64,000 nucleotides of DNA from UBA965 sp040396955 (lineage in GTDB: Bacteria > Chloroflexota > Chloroflexia > Chloroflexales > Roseiflexaceae): the NCBI GenBank assembly GCA_040396955.1, contig JBBAWX010000006.1:1-64000 (forward strand), given 5' to 3'. The notes beneath the pieces were generated by a model. The model worked only from the letters and a program-made list of their open reading frames with translations, did no database searches and was not told the origin of the DNA. Positions within the stretch are counted from its first letter, which is position 1, and every line of letters begins with the position of its first letter. The position numbers and the translations under genes are program-made. Positions 52,151 through 61,879 of this stretch are shown here, one piece after another.

Positions 52151-54741
52151 CTATGATGATTTCTTCGGCTTGCTGACCGGCGATTTGGCCGCTGCGCGCT
52201 TGGGTGCCGCCTTGGCAGTGNNNNNNNNNNNNNNNNNNNNNNNNNNNNNNNNNNNNNNNNNNNNNNNNNNNNNNNNNNNNNNNNNNNNNNNNNNNNNNNN
52301 NNNNNNNNNNNNNNNNNNNNCGATTTGGCCGCTGCGCGCTTGGGTGCCGCCTTGGCAGTGGTGGTCGACGATTTGGCTGCTGCGCGCTTGGGTGCCGCCT
52401 TGGCAGTGGTGGTCGATGATTTGGCCGCCGCGCGCTTGGGTGCCGCCTTGGCAGTGGTGGTCGACGATTTGGCCGCCGCGCGACCTTTGCGAGGCGCCGG
52501 CTTCGTATCTGTCGTCGGGTCGTACGTGGCAACTTCGGCGAGATCGTTGATGATGTAATCACAATCCGGATAGCGCTGACACCCATAAAACGGCCGCCCG
52601 AAGCGTCCTCGCCGCGCCAACAACTCACCCGTCTGGCACTTGGGGCAGGTCACCCCGGTTGGCTCTGGTGGTGCGACCGGTTTGCCATCACGGCCGATGC
52701 GACGGGTACCGTTGCACTCCGGGTAGCGCTGGCACGCCAAAAACTCCCCGAAACGGCCACGGCGACGCACCATGTCTCCACCACACTTATCGCACACGAT
52801 ACCAGGCTCAGCCACCGGAGCTTCGGTGTTCGCCTGACTAATGACGAACCCACCGCGCTCATCAAGCGCAAAATCACTGGTAAATGTGCAGTCGGGGTAG
52901 CGTTTGCATCCCAAAAACTCCCCTTGGCGACCAAATTTCACCAGCAACATGCCAGCCTCACACTTGGGGCATGGGATTCCCGTCTCGACTTCGACTCGGT
53001 CGCCACGATCACGACCAATTTCCGCATTAATGGGGGTGTAGATTTCACGCACCACGGGGACCCACTGCTCATCACCCTCCGCAATCGAGTCGAGCCGTTT
53101 TTCCATGTCGGAAGTAAACTCATAATCGACCGTGCGCATAAAATCACGCACCAGCAAATCGTTCACACTACGCCCCAACATGGTCGGGCGAAAGCGTTTG
53201 TTGAACTGCTCAACGTACTTCCGATCGAGAATGGTGGTCACAATGGAAGCGTACGTGGAGGGCCGACCAATCCCGCGTTGCTCAAGCTCCTTGATGAGGC
53301 TCGCATCGCTAAAGCGTGGAGGCGGCGTGGTGAAATGCTGGTTGGGAGTCACCTTGAGGGCATCGAGCATTTCCCCCAGCGCCAGTGCAGGCAAGGTGCG
53401 CTCGCTGTCTTCGTCTTCTTCGCCGTCATCGAGACTGACGTCGTAGACCGCCAAGTAGCCGAGCTCTTTCAGCACCGAGCCCGTGGCACGAAACGTGTAG
53501 GGAGCCGGAGTAGTCAGTTGCTGCCCAGCCGCAATGTCGATGGTCACACTGTCAAACACCGCCGGCGTCATCTGACTGGCAATGAAACGCTTCCAAATCA
53601 GGTCGTAGAGGCGAGACTGCTCACCCGTCAGCATGTTTTTCATCTGGGCTGGAGTGCGCAACGCTGACGTCGGCCGGATGGCCTCGTGGGCCTCTTGGGC
53701 GCCACGCGCCTTGGTGGTGTAGACGTTGGGCTTGGCAGGCACACTCTGGGCGCCGTACTGCTTAGCAATAAACGCACGCGCTTCTTCTTGGGCTTCACGG
53801 GCCACGTTGACACTATCGGTACGCATGTAGGTAATCAGACCAACCGTGCCTTCGTTGCCGATGTCAACCCCTTCGTAGAGTTGTTGCGCCAACGCCATGG
53901 TCTTCTTGCTCGAAAAACCCAGTTTGCGTGACGCCTCTTGTTGGAGTGTACTCGTGGTAAACGGGGCATACGGGTTGCGCCGCTTATCGGCACGTTTGAC
54001 GTTGGCCACCTGCCAAGCTGCACCGTGCAAATGCGCGACGATGGCTGCCGCTTGATCTTGATTGGCAATGTCGTATTTGTCGAGCTTCTTGCCGGCAACT
54101 TCCACGAGGTGTGCTTGAAACGACCCACTCCCGCCACGCTGTGGCACCAAATCCGCCACGATACTCCAGTATTCTTGGGCTACGAAGGCTTCGATTTCGC
54201 GTTCACGCTCCACCACCATGCGGAGTGCTACCGACTGCACCCGCCCGGCTGACAATCCGCGGCGTACACGCTTCCACAACACACCCGACAATCCGTAGCC
54301 CACCAAACGGTCCAAAATACGCCGGGCCTGTTGCGCATCTACGAGCGACATGTCGATGTCACGCGGATTTGCAATGGCTTGACGCACCGCATTGGGGGTG
54401 ATTTCGGTGAATGTGACCCGGTGTACGGGGATTTTTGCGGGTACGTCAATGGATTCAACGATATGCCACGCAATGGCCTCACCCTCACGATCGGGGTCAG
54501 TCGCCATGTAAACCGCTTCCGACTTCAGCGCCGAGCTACGGAGCTGGGCGATGATTTGCTCTTTGCCCGGGATAATCTGGTAGTGGGGTGCAAAATCATG
54601 CTCGACGTCGACAGAGTCACCACTTTCGGGGAGATCACGAACATGACCCACCGATGCCAACACTTTGTACCCTTTTCCAAGATACTTTTCGATGGTACGC
54701 GCCTTGGCTGGGGATTCCACAATGACCAATTTATCTGGCAT
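52151..54741 (-). CDS. topA: DNA topoisomerase I with repeat tail, interrupted by an assembly gap
   Basis: Toprim domain (KLVIVESPAKA, about 4-14; MATDPDREGEAIAWH), catalytic Y305 in TYMRTDS, and three or four C4 zinc-finger blocks (CPKCEAGML, CDKCGGDMV, CPKCQTGEL). Then follows an Ala/Lys/Ser/Thr tail made of 16-residue repeats (KAAPKRAAAKSSTTTA). The enzyme relaxes negative supercoils. The gap at 52221-52320 breaks the frame as written; beyond it the tail resumes in another frame and ends TAKAAPKR...SKPKKSS with a TAG at 52151. The true missing length should be 8 + 48n bases. AAGGACG precedes ATG 54741. Confidence 0.95.
52180..52465 (-). repeat. 48-bp tandem repeat in the topA tail
   Basis: Three full 48-bp units (52322-52369, 52370-52417, 52418-52465) with few changes, and one partial unit on the other side of the gap (about 52180-52220). 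Each unit encodes 16 residues of a basic Ala/Lys tail. The number of units is unknown because the gap falls inside the array. Confidence 0.9.
52221..52320. other. Assembly gap of 100 N
   Basis: Exactly 100 N, a conventional placeholder for unknown length, placed inside the 48-bp tandem repeat that short reads could not span. Confidence 0.99.
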
Positions 54742-54946
54742 CAACACGTCCTTAAAAACAATCGTCAAAAGAAAAATGGTGCCGAAGCAACACGCATGTT
54801 CACAATATATGGTGTGTGCGATGTGCTTGTCAAGCACCAACCCGCAAAGAGAGACAAAACGAACGTGTTAGAATACAAGAGCGTTGGTACCCGCAATCGT
54901 TGCCGATATGGATTATGACGTCACCTAACCGTGCTGTGAGATCACC

Positions 54947-57871
54947 GTGAGCTTTCTTTTTTTATGCTGTAGTCTATGTGCAATCATCATCTCGGGGTGG
55001 CCACTCGCCCGGATTCTCGGCCACGCCGAAGACATCTTTGAGCAGTGTTACCAATCGGCTATCATCGGGGCCCTCATCCACGGTGGCGTGGCCGTGGCAC
55101 TCGCTGCACTCGGTATCTTCCACATCGCCGTGCATATTGCCATTGTACTTGTGCAGGGCGGGGCTGCTGTATGGTGGCTCATGCGCCAACAACACCCCTT
55201 GTGGCCGAGCCGACGGGAGCGTGACGCGACCAATCTGCCCATCGCCCTCGCCATGACGAGCATCCTACTGGTCACTCTATGGCTCAACCGCACCCCGAGT
55301 GAGGTGATTTTTGGCGCCCGTGATGCGGGCATCTACGCCAACACTGGCTTCATGATTGCGCGTACCGGCGGCATCATCCAACACGACCCGGTGCTCGCCG
55401 CCATCGCACAACGCCGTGAGCACGATGCGGGTGCAGCCCAAGCCTGGAGCAACCTGCTCGGCGTACAAGCTGCCGAACGCTTCATGTCGTCACGCATGCG
55501 CCTAGCCGGTCTCTTCGTCGACGAAGCAACGGCGACGAGTGGGGCGTATGTTCCGCAGTTCTTGCACCTGTTCCCGGCCTGGATTGCCTTGTTTAGTGCA
55601 GTATATGGCATTTCCTACGGGTTATTAGCCACTGGGTTGGCAGGCGCACTCGGTGTGTGGAGCGTCGGCATGGCGGCTCGGGTCATGCATCACCCATGGA
55701 GTGGCGTCATCGCCATGGGGGTGTTGGCACTCAACGCCGTGCAGGTGTGGTTTAGCCGTTATCCCATGGCCGAAACAACGGCACAATGGTTGTTTTTTGC
55801 GGCCATATACGGGGTCGCCAAAATCGCTCACGATACACCTCGCCCTGACCGACTCAGCGCCGTCATTGCTGGAGCCGCCATCGGACAACTCATGTTGGCC
55901 CGCCTCGATTTTGTATTTGTGGTGGCACCTGTGGTGGTATGGGTGCTGTGGCGCTGGGTCACACAACGCATCGATACGCCGTTCCGCTGGCTGTTGGGCG
56001 GCTTTGCCGTTACCGGCGGGCACGGCATATTGCACCTACTGACCATCTCCCGAGGGTACTTCATCGACACGTTTTTTGCACGCCTCCAAGATACCGCAAT
56101 CAGCGCCCTGTTGGTCTTCCCACTGCTTACACCGCGTCTCCAGCAGACCTTTTTGTTGCGCCCCTGCTCTCCACTCACCGCACAACCCTGCCCCGGTGAA
56201 AGCATCGCTGACGCACCCTGGCAATACGGACGCATTGCAGGGGAAATCCTGCTCGTTGTGATCATCATTGCCACCTTTTTTTGGGTACGCCAGCACCATC
56301 AGCGCATCACTCAGCATCTCCCCACCCTCTGGCCATGGTATCAACGCACCATGCGCATCGCCGCCGTTGGGATTGTCATAGCCGCTGGTTATGCGTATTT
56401 CATCCGCCCACAAATCATCACACCGACGAATCTGGTCGCACTCCCCGGGTGTGTGGCCCCCGCACAAATCCGTGCCCCCCAAGGCGTCTGCTTGGCGCTA
56501 CAGGGCTATGTGGGGGCTCCGGTCGCTCCGCCCATCTATGCCGACCCCGTCAGTCAACGGCTGACTGCGCTCTGGGATGCACTCCGTGGCCGCCCCCATG
56601 AATTGACGCCATTGCGCGATTTGTACGCCAATTCAATGGCCAACCTCGTACGCGTCGGCTGGTACTTGTCCCCTCTCGGGATTTTCATGGCCGTGCTAGG
56701 AGCGAGCATCGTGCTCTGGCAGGGCGTCAACCGGCGCAACTGGCTCTTCGTCTTAGTCACGCTCGGCACCGCCATGCTCTATATTCAGCTCAGTTACGGC
56801 ACAAGCTCGCAAACGTACATCTACATCATGCGCCGCTACCTGACCAACGTCTACCCCGGATTTGCCGTGTTCATCGGCATATTTACCGTCACCCTGTGGA
56901 GTCCGGTGTGGTGGCGCAAACTTGCCAGTGTGGCAAGTACTGCACTCCTCGCCCTCTTTTTAGTCATCACGGTGCGCCCTGTGGTGGCAGAGGTCGAGCT
57001 CCGCGGGGCCATTAGGAGCGTGGCGCACATTGCCACCCTCAGCCAACCCGACGACATCACCCTCATCCGTGGTGGCAGCCCCAACTACGGCGCGGCGCGC
57101 GACTCCATCGACGTGCTCGCACTGCCCCTCGTCGCCATTCACGACCAGGCCGTCTTCGGCATTCGGAGCCTGACTCCCGAAAAATACGGCCGTGAATTGG
57201 CCAGTCTCTGGCAAACGTGGATGGATGAAGGTCGGGCGGTTTTTTACATTGCCGGTGCCAACGGCGCGTTGTGGATGCCCGACATGCACTTGGTCAAAAA
57301 AGAACCCATCGCTATCACCGTGCCAGAGTTTTCACAGCTGCTCAATCAAAAACCGGGCACCTTCGGGCGCATGCAAATTTCCTACCAACGCTACCAAATC
57401 GTGGCTGGGCCGGGACGCCTCCCCGATCGCATCGACACCAGTGATACGGCCTCGCAAGTGAGTGGCTTCTACCCGTACGAGCAAGACTCCACCGAGCGCA
57501 CCTATGCATGGACCACCGGCGACGCCGTCATCCGTATGCCCCTGCCCACGACCCCCACCACTATCGCCATTACAGCCGCTGCCGGCACCAACATCGCCAA
57601 CATCCCAGCCCAACGCCTCTGTTTGGCCTATGCCGGCCAAGCACTCCCGTGGACTGAGCACGAGGTCACCTGGCAGGAGGCCGGGTGTGTGGCGCTCACC
57701 GCCACCAGTGGCACCTATACATTCACTCTCACCGATATCCCGCCGAGTGCCACCGACACCCTGCTCATCAAATTGGCAAGTACTCCGTGGGTGCCCGCCG
57801 AAGTTGACCCACTTCAAAACGACCGCCGCACCCTCGGGTTTCAGTTTGAGGAGGCAGCGTACATCCCATGA
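54947..57871 (+). CDS. Large GT-C-type polytopic membrane protein
   Basis: 974 residues. Some thirteen hydrophobic segments fill the first 700 residues; the rest is soluble and extracytoplasmic with beta-rich character. The first long loop holds IFGARDAGIYANTGFMIARTGG (about 120-141), an acidic site in the position of the catalytic Asp in GT-C glycosyltransferases. It may transfer a lipid-linked sugar to a protein or polysaccharide; no specific family is recognised. GTG start at 54947 with no strong ribosome site. Its stop overlaps the next gene by 4 bases (ATGA). Confidence 0.75.
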   Translation: MSFLFLCCSLCAIIISGWPLARILGHAEDIFEQCYQSAIIGALIHGGVAVALAALGIFHIAVHIAIVLVQGGAAVWWLMRQQHPLWPSRRERDATNLPIALAMTSILLVTLWLNRTPSEVIFGARDAGIYANTGFMIARTGGIIQHDPVLAAIAQRREHDAGAAQAWSNLLGVQAAERFMSSRMRLAGLFVDEATATSGAYVPQFLHLFPAWIALFSAVYGISYGLLATGLAGALGVWSVGMAARVMHHPWSGVIAMGVLALNAVQVWFSRYPMAETTAQWLFFAAIYGVAKIAHDTPRPDRLSAVIAGAAIGQLMLARLDFVFVVAPVVVWVLWRWVTQRIDTPFRWLLGGFAVTGGHGILHLLTISRGYFIDTFFARLQDTAISALLVFPLLTPRLQQTFLLRPCSPLTAQPCPGESIADAPWQYGRIAGEILLVVIIIATFFWVRQHHQRITQHLPTLWPWYQRTMRIAAVGIVIAAGYAYFIRPQIITPTNLVALPGCVAPAQIRAPQGVCLALQGYVGAPVAPPIYADPVSQRLTALWDALRGRPHELTPLRDLYANSMANLVRVGWYLSPLGIFMAVLGASIVLWQGVNRRNWLFVLVTLGTAMLYIQLSYGTSSQTYIYIMRRYLTNVYPGFAVFIGIFTVTLWSPVWWRKLASVASTALLALFLVITVRPVVAEVELRGAIRSVAHIATLSQPDDITLIRGGSPNYGAARDSIDVLALPLVAIHDQAVFGIRSLTPEKYGRELASLWQTWMDEGRAVFYIAGANGALWMPDMHLVKKEPIAITVPEFSQLLNQKPGTFGRMQISYQRYQIVAGPGRLPDRIDTSDTASQVSGFYPYEQDSTERTYAWTTGDAVIRMPLPTTPTTIAITAAAGTNIANIPAQRLCLAYAGQALPWTEHEVTWQEAGCVALTATSGTYTFTLTDIPPSATDTLLIKLASTPWVPAEVDPLQNDRRTLGFQFEEAAYIP

Positions 57872-59754
57872 TTTCCACACACCGTCTCCTCCCGATCGCC
57901 ATATTTGTGGGGGTTGCCGTCCTCTACTTGAGTACCCTTACCCAGGTACACACGTTCGACGCGCTCTCGTACATTCTTGATGTGCAACGCAAACCGTGGT
58001 CTGAGCTGTTTCATCCGCACCACTTGGCCTACGGGCCGCTCGGGGCACTTGCGACTTGGTTCACCGGCGGCGATGCCGCGCTGGCCATGCAACGCCTCAA
58101 CGCACTGGCCGGAGCAATCGGCAGTGCCCTCCTCGGCGCCATCGCCTACCGACGTTGGCACCGTATCGACCTGGCCATCATCGCCGCCTTGGCACTGAGT
58201 GGCACCTACGCCTATTGGTATTACGCCGTCGAAGTCGAAGTCTACACCGTCGCCGCCTGCTTTTTGTTGTGGGTCATCTGGCTCATCGACCAACCACGCG
58301 TCATGCAGTGGCGCTGGCAAGGTGCGCTCGGCGTCGCCGTCGCTGGAGCTTGCCTCTTCCATCAAACCAACATCCTCGTCGCCGCCCCGCTCTTAGTAGT
58401 GGCCGGTATTCACGGTTGGCGGCGCCCCACACAGTGGCGCGGCTGGATAATCGCCGCCGCCGTTGCCAGCGGTATCGTGGCCGGGAGCTACGCTTGGGTG
58501 ATGTGGGGGGTCAGCGGCTTCCGCGACAGCACCACCGCCCTCGCATGGTTGACACAGTACGCTGCTACCGGATGGTGGGGCGGGCGCGCGACTCTGACCG
58601 ATCTTTTAAGCGGCATCAGTGAAAGCATCGCCTGGCCACTGGGAGCAAGTTACGGTATCGCCATCTTGAGCATTAGTTTGGCCCACCTGCGCATCCATCC
58701 CCTACGCAGTGAACATGCCTGGATGTGGACGTGGATTCTCGTCTATGCCGTCTTTTTTACCTGGTGGGAGCCCGACAACATCGAATTCTGGATTGCGATC
58801 TGCCCGCTCGGCATCCTGCTGTTGCTAGCCCCACTGCGCCATCATCCTCGCTGGGGAATCGGCACTTGCTTGGCGCTTGGTGTGGCACTGCTCACCATGC
58901 ACACCAACTGGGTGGCCATCAGCCAACGAGGAGATGCCCGCCAAGACCTACAACGCGACATTGCGCGCTATATCGTCGCCCACAGCAATGCGGGCGATCT
59001 CGTACTCATCCCGGATGGACTGTTGGAGCTCTACCTGCCCTATTATCATCAGCGTGAACACCTGCAATCGGTCAACGCAGCCATGAGCACACACGGATCA
59101 TGGTCTGTGGCCTGTGCCCACATCCGCACAGATATCGTGCAAAGCCAACAGGCTGGCCACGCCGTTCTCGTTGCGCAGGATTTTTTGGTGCCGAGTGCAA
59201 TCATGCAACAGCGCTTTGCACTGAGTGCCGATGCGGTCGCACAGTGCCTACCCGAGATCAACACCTGGAGCACCCCCCTCCCCGACCAGGCGCCCATTCC
59301 TGCGTACCGGCGCATCGCTCCCCCAGCCGAACAACTTACCGCACAACGCTGGCAGTCGTTGCAGAGTGCCCCACTCGGGTGGCACATCATCAATGCCCGG
59401 ACGGCCGACACCCCACACCCCGGCTGGTGGCTTCAGGTGTCACGCGACCCGGTGCTCATCAGTCCGATTCTGGATATCCCGATGCCGGCCGCCATTGCCG
59501 TACAACTCGAGCCGGTTGCAACCAACGACCGTCAGGCTCAGTTGTTTGTTGCCGTTGCCCTCAACCAATTCGACGAAACCCGGTCACTCCGCTGGGAGAT
59601 TCCGGCCGATGCAAGTGAAGTCATCCTCGATTTACGCCAAATCCCCGATGTGCCGCCACGCCTGCTCCAAATTCGGCTTGACCCGGTGGCCGATGGCGGC
59701 GAGGGGAGTGTGCGGGTCACTGGGATACGCATCATCCCCACAGCGCAACCCTGA
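57868..59754 (+). CDS. GT-C-like membrane protein (DUF2723/mannosyltransferase type)
   Basis: 628 residues. Around ten to eleven hydrophobic segments in the first 360 residues, with an acidic loop TFDALSYILDVQ (about 29-40) after the first helix and LFHPHHLAYGPLG following, as in DUF2723 and PMT-like GT-C proteins; a soluble region of about 250 residues with few Cys follows. It probably uses a lipid-linked sugar outside the membrane. The ATG overlaps the stop of the larger GT-C-like gene, so the two are coupled and may form one complex. Confidence 0.78.
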   Translation: MISTHRLLPIAIFVGVAVLYLSTLTQVHTFDALSYILDVQRKPWSELFHPHHLAYGPLGALATWFTGGDAALAMQRLNALAGAIGSALLGAIAYRRWHRIDLAIIAALALSGTYAYWYYAVEVEVYTVAACFLLWVIWLIDQPRVMQWRWQGALGVAVAGACLFHQTNILVAAPLLVVAGIHGWRRPTQWRGWIIAAAVASGIVAGSYAWVMWGVSGFRDSTTALAWLTQYAATGWWGGRATLTDLLSGISESIAWPLGASYGIAILSISLAHLRIHPLRSEHAWMWTWILVYAVFFTWWEPDNIEFWIAICPLGILLLLAPLRHHPRWGIGTCLALGVALLTMHTNWVAISQRGDARQDLQRDIARYIVAHSNAGDLVLIPDGLLELYLPYYHQREHLQSVNAAMSTHGSWSVACAHIRTDIVQSQQAGHAVLVAQDFLVPSAIMQQRFALSADAVAQCLPEINTWSTPLPDQAPIPAYRRIAPPAEQLTAQRWQSLQSAPLGWHIINARTADTPHPGWWLQVSRDPVLISPILDIPMPAAIAVQLEPVATNDRQAQLFVAVALNQFDETRSLRWEIPADASEVILDLRQIPDVPPRLLQIRLDPVADGGEGSVRVTGIRIIPTAQP

Positions 59755-59833
59755 CCACCTCCACAACGTCTCATATACTGAAATTCTTTCGTGAAATTTG
59801 ACCGAACTAGGCTGATAGAGAAGAGGTTGCCCT

Positions 59834-61813
59834 ATGCCCGTAAGTATCATCGTCTTGTTCTTTTGGTCACTGTGGAGTAGTGGATTTATCCCGTTGCCAC
59901 GCGCCGAAGAACGTACCGGCTACACACCGACGAACTGTGGCGAAGATGCACCAACCTCACGCCCTGTTGAATGTGGCGAGGTGTTTTTGCCACTCTACCC
60001 TGATCAACCAGAGCGCAACGAGTGGGTCAAGCTCCCCATCATGATTGTGCAGGCCCGCACCCAGCCAGCTACGCAGCCACCACTCTACATGCTCCAAGGC
60101 GGCCCGGGCGGGGATACGATTGAGACATTTACATATTATGTCGATAAAAATCCCGATTATCTGCCCAATGACCGCGACATCGTCTTTTATGAGCCACGTG
60201 GCAACCGCAATGCCACCCCATCACTCGAATGTAGCGAGTTTGATGCACTGACAATCGCATACCTCACCCGACCGCAAGCGGATGCCGAATACGCGCGTGA
60301 TGCGGCACAGGCGTGGCAACAGTGCACCACCCGCCTGAAGGCGGATGGCATCGATTTGAGCGCATTCAACAGCGTTACCATGGCAGCCGATGTGATTGGG
60401 GTGGCTGACGCCCTTGGTCATGAGACAATCAACCTTTACGGAGTATCCTATGGGACGTTGGTAGCCCAACACGTGGCACGCATCTACCCAGACCGCCTAG
60501 AGACGCTCCTCCTCGATGGCGTAGTGCCACCACACGTCAACTGGAGTGCACACGTGGCACTGTCGAGTGATGATTCTCTCAAAGCCATGTTTGCCGACTG
60601 TGAAAAAGACCCTGCCTGCCAATCCGCCTACCCCAACCTGCGCCAGCGTTACGTGGCCCTCGTCGATGCATTCACTGCCAACCCGGTCTCCCTGCAACTC
60701 TACAATTTTGTGACGGGTGAGACGCACGACGCCATCATTGACGGTGATGACCTCTCGGGAATCGTCTTTCAACTGATGTACGACGACAGTTTTGTGGGCA
60801 CCGTGCCCCTGTTTATCGCCCAACTTGAGCGCGGTGATTACACGGCCCTCAAAGATCTCACCAGCGTCATCCTCTTTTATGATTCCATTAGCGATGGCAT
60901 GTACGCAAGCACGGTGTGTAGTGAGCGCAGCCTGGCGACAGCGGCAGAATATGCGCTACCCACTGACCCTGTGTTGCCCAACGACCCACAAGACATCACC
61001 GACAACATGACTGCGAATCAAGAACGCTGTGCGGCCTTTTCTGCGCAACTCGTCCCCGCCGCATACCGCACACCACTGGCCAGCGACATCCCGACATTGT
61101 TGGTGTCAGGGCGCTTCGACCCGATTACCCCGGCCGCCTTCGGAGATGCGGCAATGGTAGAGCTACGTCGGGGCACCCATGTCGTCCTGTCCAATGCCAG
61201 CCACGGCAGCATGTTTAGCAACGCCTGTGCGGCATCCCTGGCACGCACCTTGATGCAAAACCCCGACCTAGTGCTCGATACCGGCTGTGTGGCCGAGCAG
61301 ACGTTCGTCTTCCAGACCCCAGCCAACACCATTCCTACCAGCTTCTTGTACCGGAGTATGTCGGGAGAAGAAACCGCACTCACACAGGTATACATCCTCG
61401 CAGTCATCTGGATGATAGCCCTAGTAGTGTGGCCCATCCGTATCATCCGCGCGGTGGTAGCCCTCATTCGTGGGACGCCGAGCACCGCCACACAACGCAT
61501 CTTGTATGTTGCCCAACTCTTTTGGGGACTCGTCAGCGCACTGCTCATCGGCTACCTGGTCTACATTGCATTTGATCTCGTCGGCGACAACTACGGTGCT
61601 ATTACGCGTTTCGGCATCCCACTCACCTATACTGGGATACAGACCATCCTCTGGTTGAACATCCTAAGCCTCCTCCTGCTCGTTGCAAGTTGGGCCCTCG
61701 TACTCAGACAACGCACACAACCACTTGCCGGACACATCTTCACTGCACTGTGTGTCGGCAGTGGCGTCGCCGCGGTTGTCATTTTGGCACTCAATGGTCT
61801 GTACGGCTTCTAG
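59834..61813 (+). CDS. S33-type alpha/beta-hydrolase with C-terminal membrane segments
   Basis: 659 residues. N-terminal signal sequence (about 1-22), alpha/beta-hydrolase domain with nucleophile S205 in GVSYGT, D429 in SGRFDPITP and H457 in NASHGS, and a TAP-like C-terminal lid; LQGGPGGD (about 87-94) is the oxyanion loop of proline iminopeptidase/tripeptidyl peptidases. The last 150 residues add four hydrophobic segments, which is unusual for this family and would anchor it in the membrane. It probably trims peptides outside the cell. AAGAGG lies 7 bases before the ATG. Confidence 0.87.
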   Translation: MPVSIIVLFFWSLWSSGFIPLPRAEERTGYTPTNCGEDAPTSRPVECGEVFLPLYPDQPERNEWVKLPIMIVQARTQPATQPPLYMLQGGPGGDTIETFTYYVDKNPDYLPNDRDIVFYEPRGNRNATPSLECSEFDALTIAYLTRPQADAEYARDAAQAWQQCTTRLKADGIDLSAFNSVTMAADVIGVADALGHETINLYGVSYGTLVAQHVARIYPDRLETLLLDGVVPPHVNWSAHVALSSDDSLKAMFADCEKDPACQSAYPNLRQRYVALVDAFTANPVSLQLYNFVTGETHDAIIDGDDLSGIVFQLMYDDSFVGTVPLFIAQLERGDYTALKDLTSVILFYDSISDGMYASTVCSERSLATAAEYALPTDPVLPNDPQDITDNMTANQERCAAFSAQLVPAAYRTPLASDIPTLLVSGRFDPITPAAFGDAAMVELRRGTHVVLSNASHGSMFSNACAASLARTLMQNPDLVLDTGCVAEQTFVFQTPANTIPTSFLYRSMSGEETALTQVYILAVIWMIALVVWPIRIIRAVVALIRGTPSTATQRILYVAQLFWGLVSALLIGYLVYIAFDLVGDNYGAITRFGIPLTYTGIQTILWLNILSLLLLVASWALVLRQRTQPLAGHIFTALCVGSGVAAVVILALNGLYGF

Positions 61814-61829
61814 TGTGGTATGCTCGCCA

Positions 61830-61855
61830 GCTCCGGTGCATCCGTGTGCCGGAGC
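61830..61855 (+). terminator. Hairpin between the S33 and M1 peptidase genes
   Basis: GCTCCGG and its complement, extended inwards by four pairs including wobbles, TCCG loop, 17 bases after the stop at 61813. A short T stretch (CCTTTCG) follows, so termination may be partial. Confidence 0.5.
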
Positions 61856-61879
61856 CTAGCCTTTCGATAGCGGGGAAAT

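Noticed and set aside
51918..52628. Open frames running through the 100 N gap on both strands
   Set aside because: They read through unknown bases and through the repeat in the wrong frame; topA is the real gene and the frame resumes only after a gap of 8 + 48n bases.
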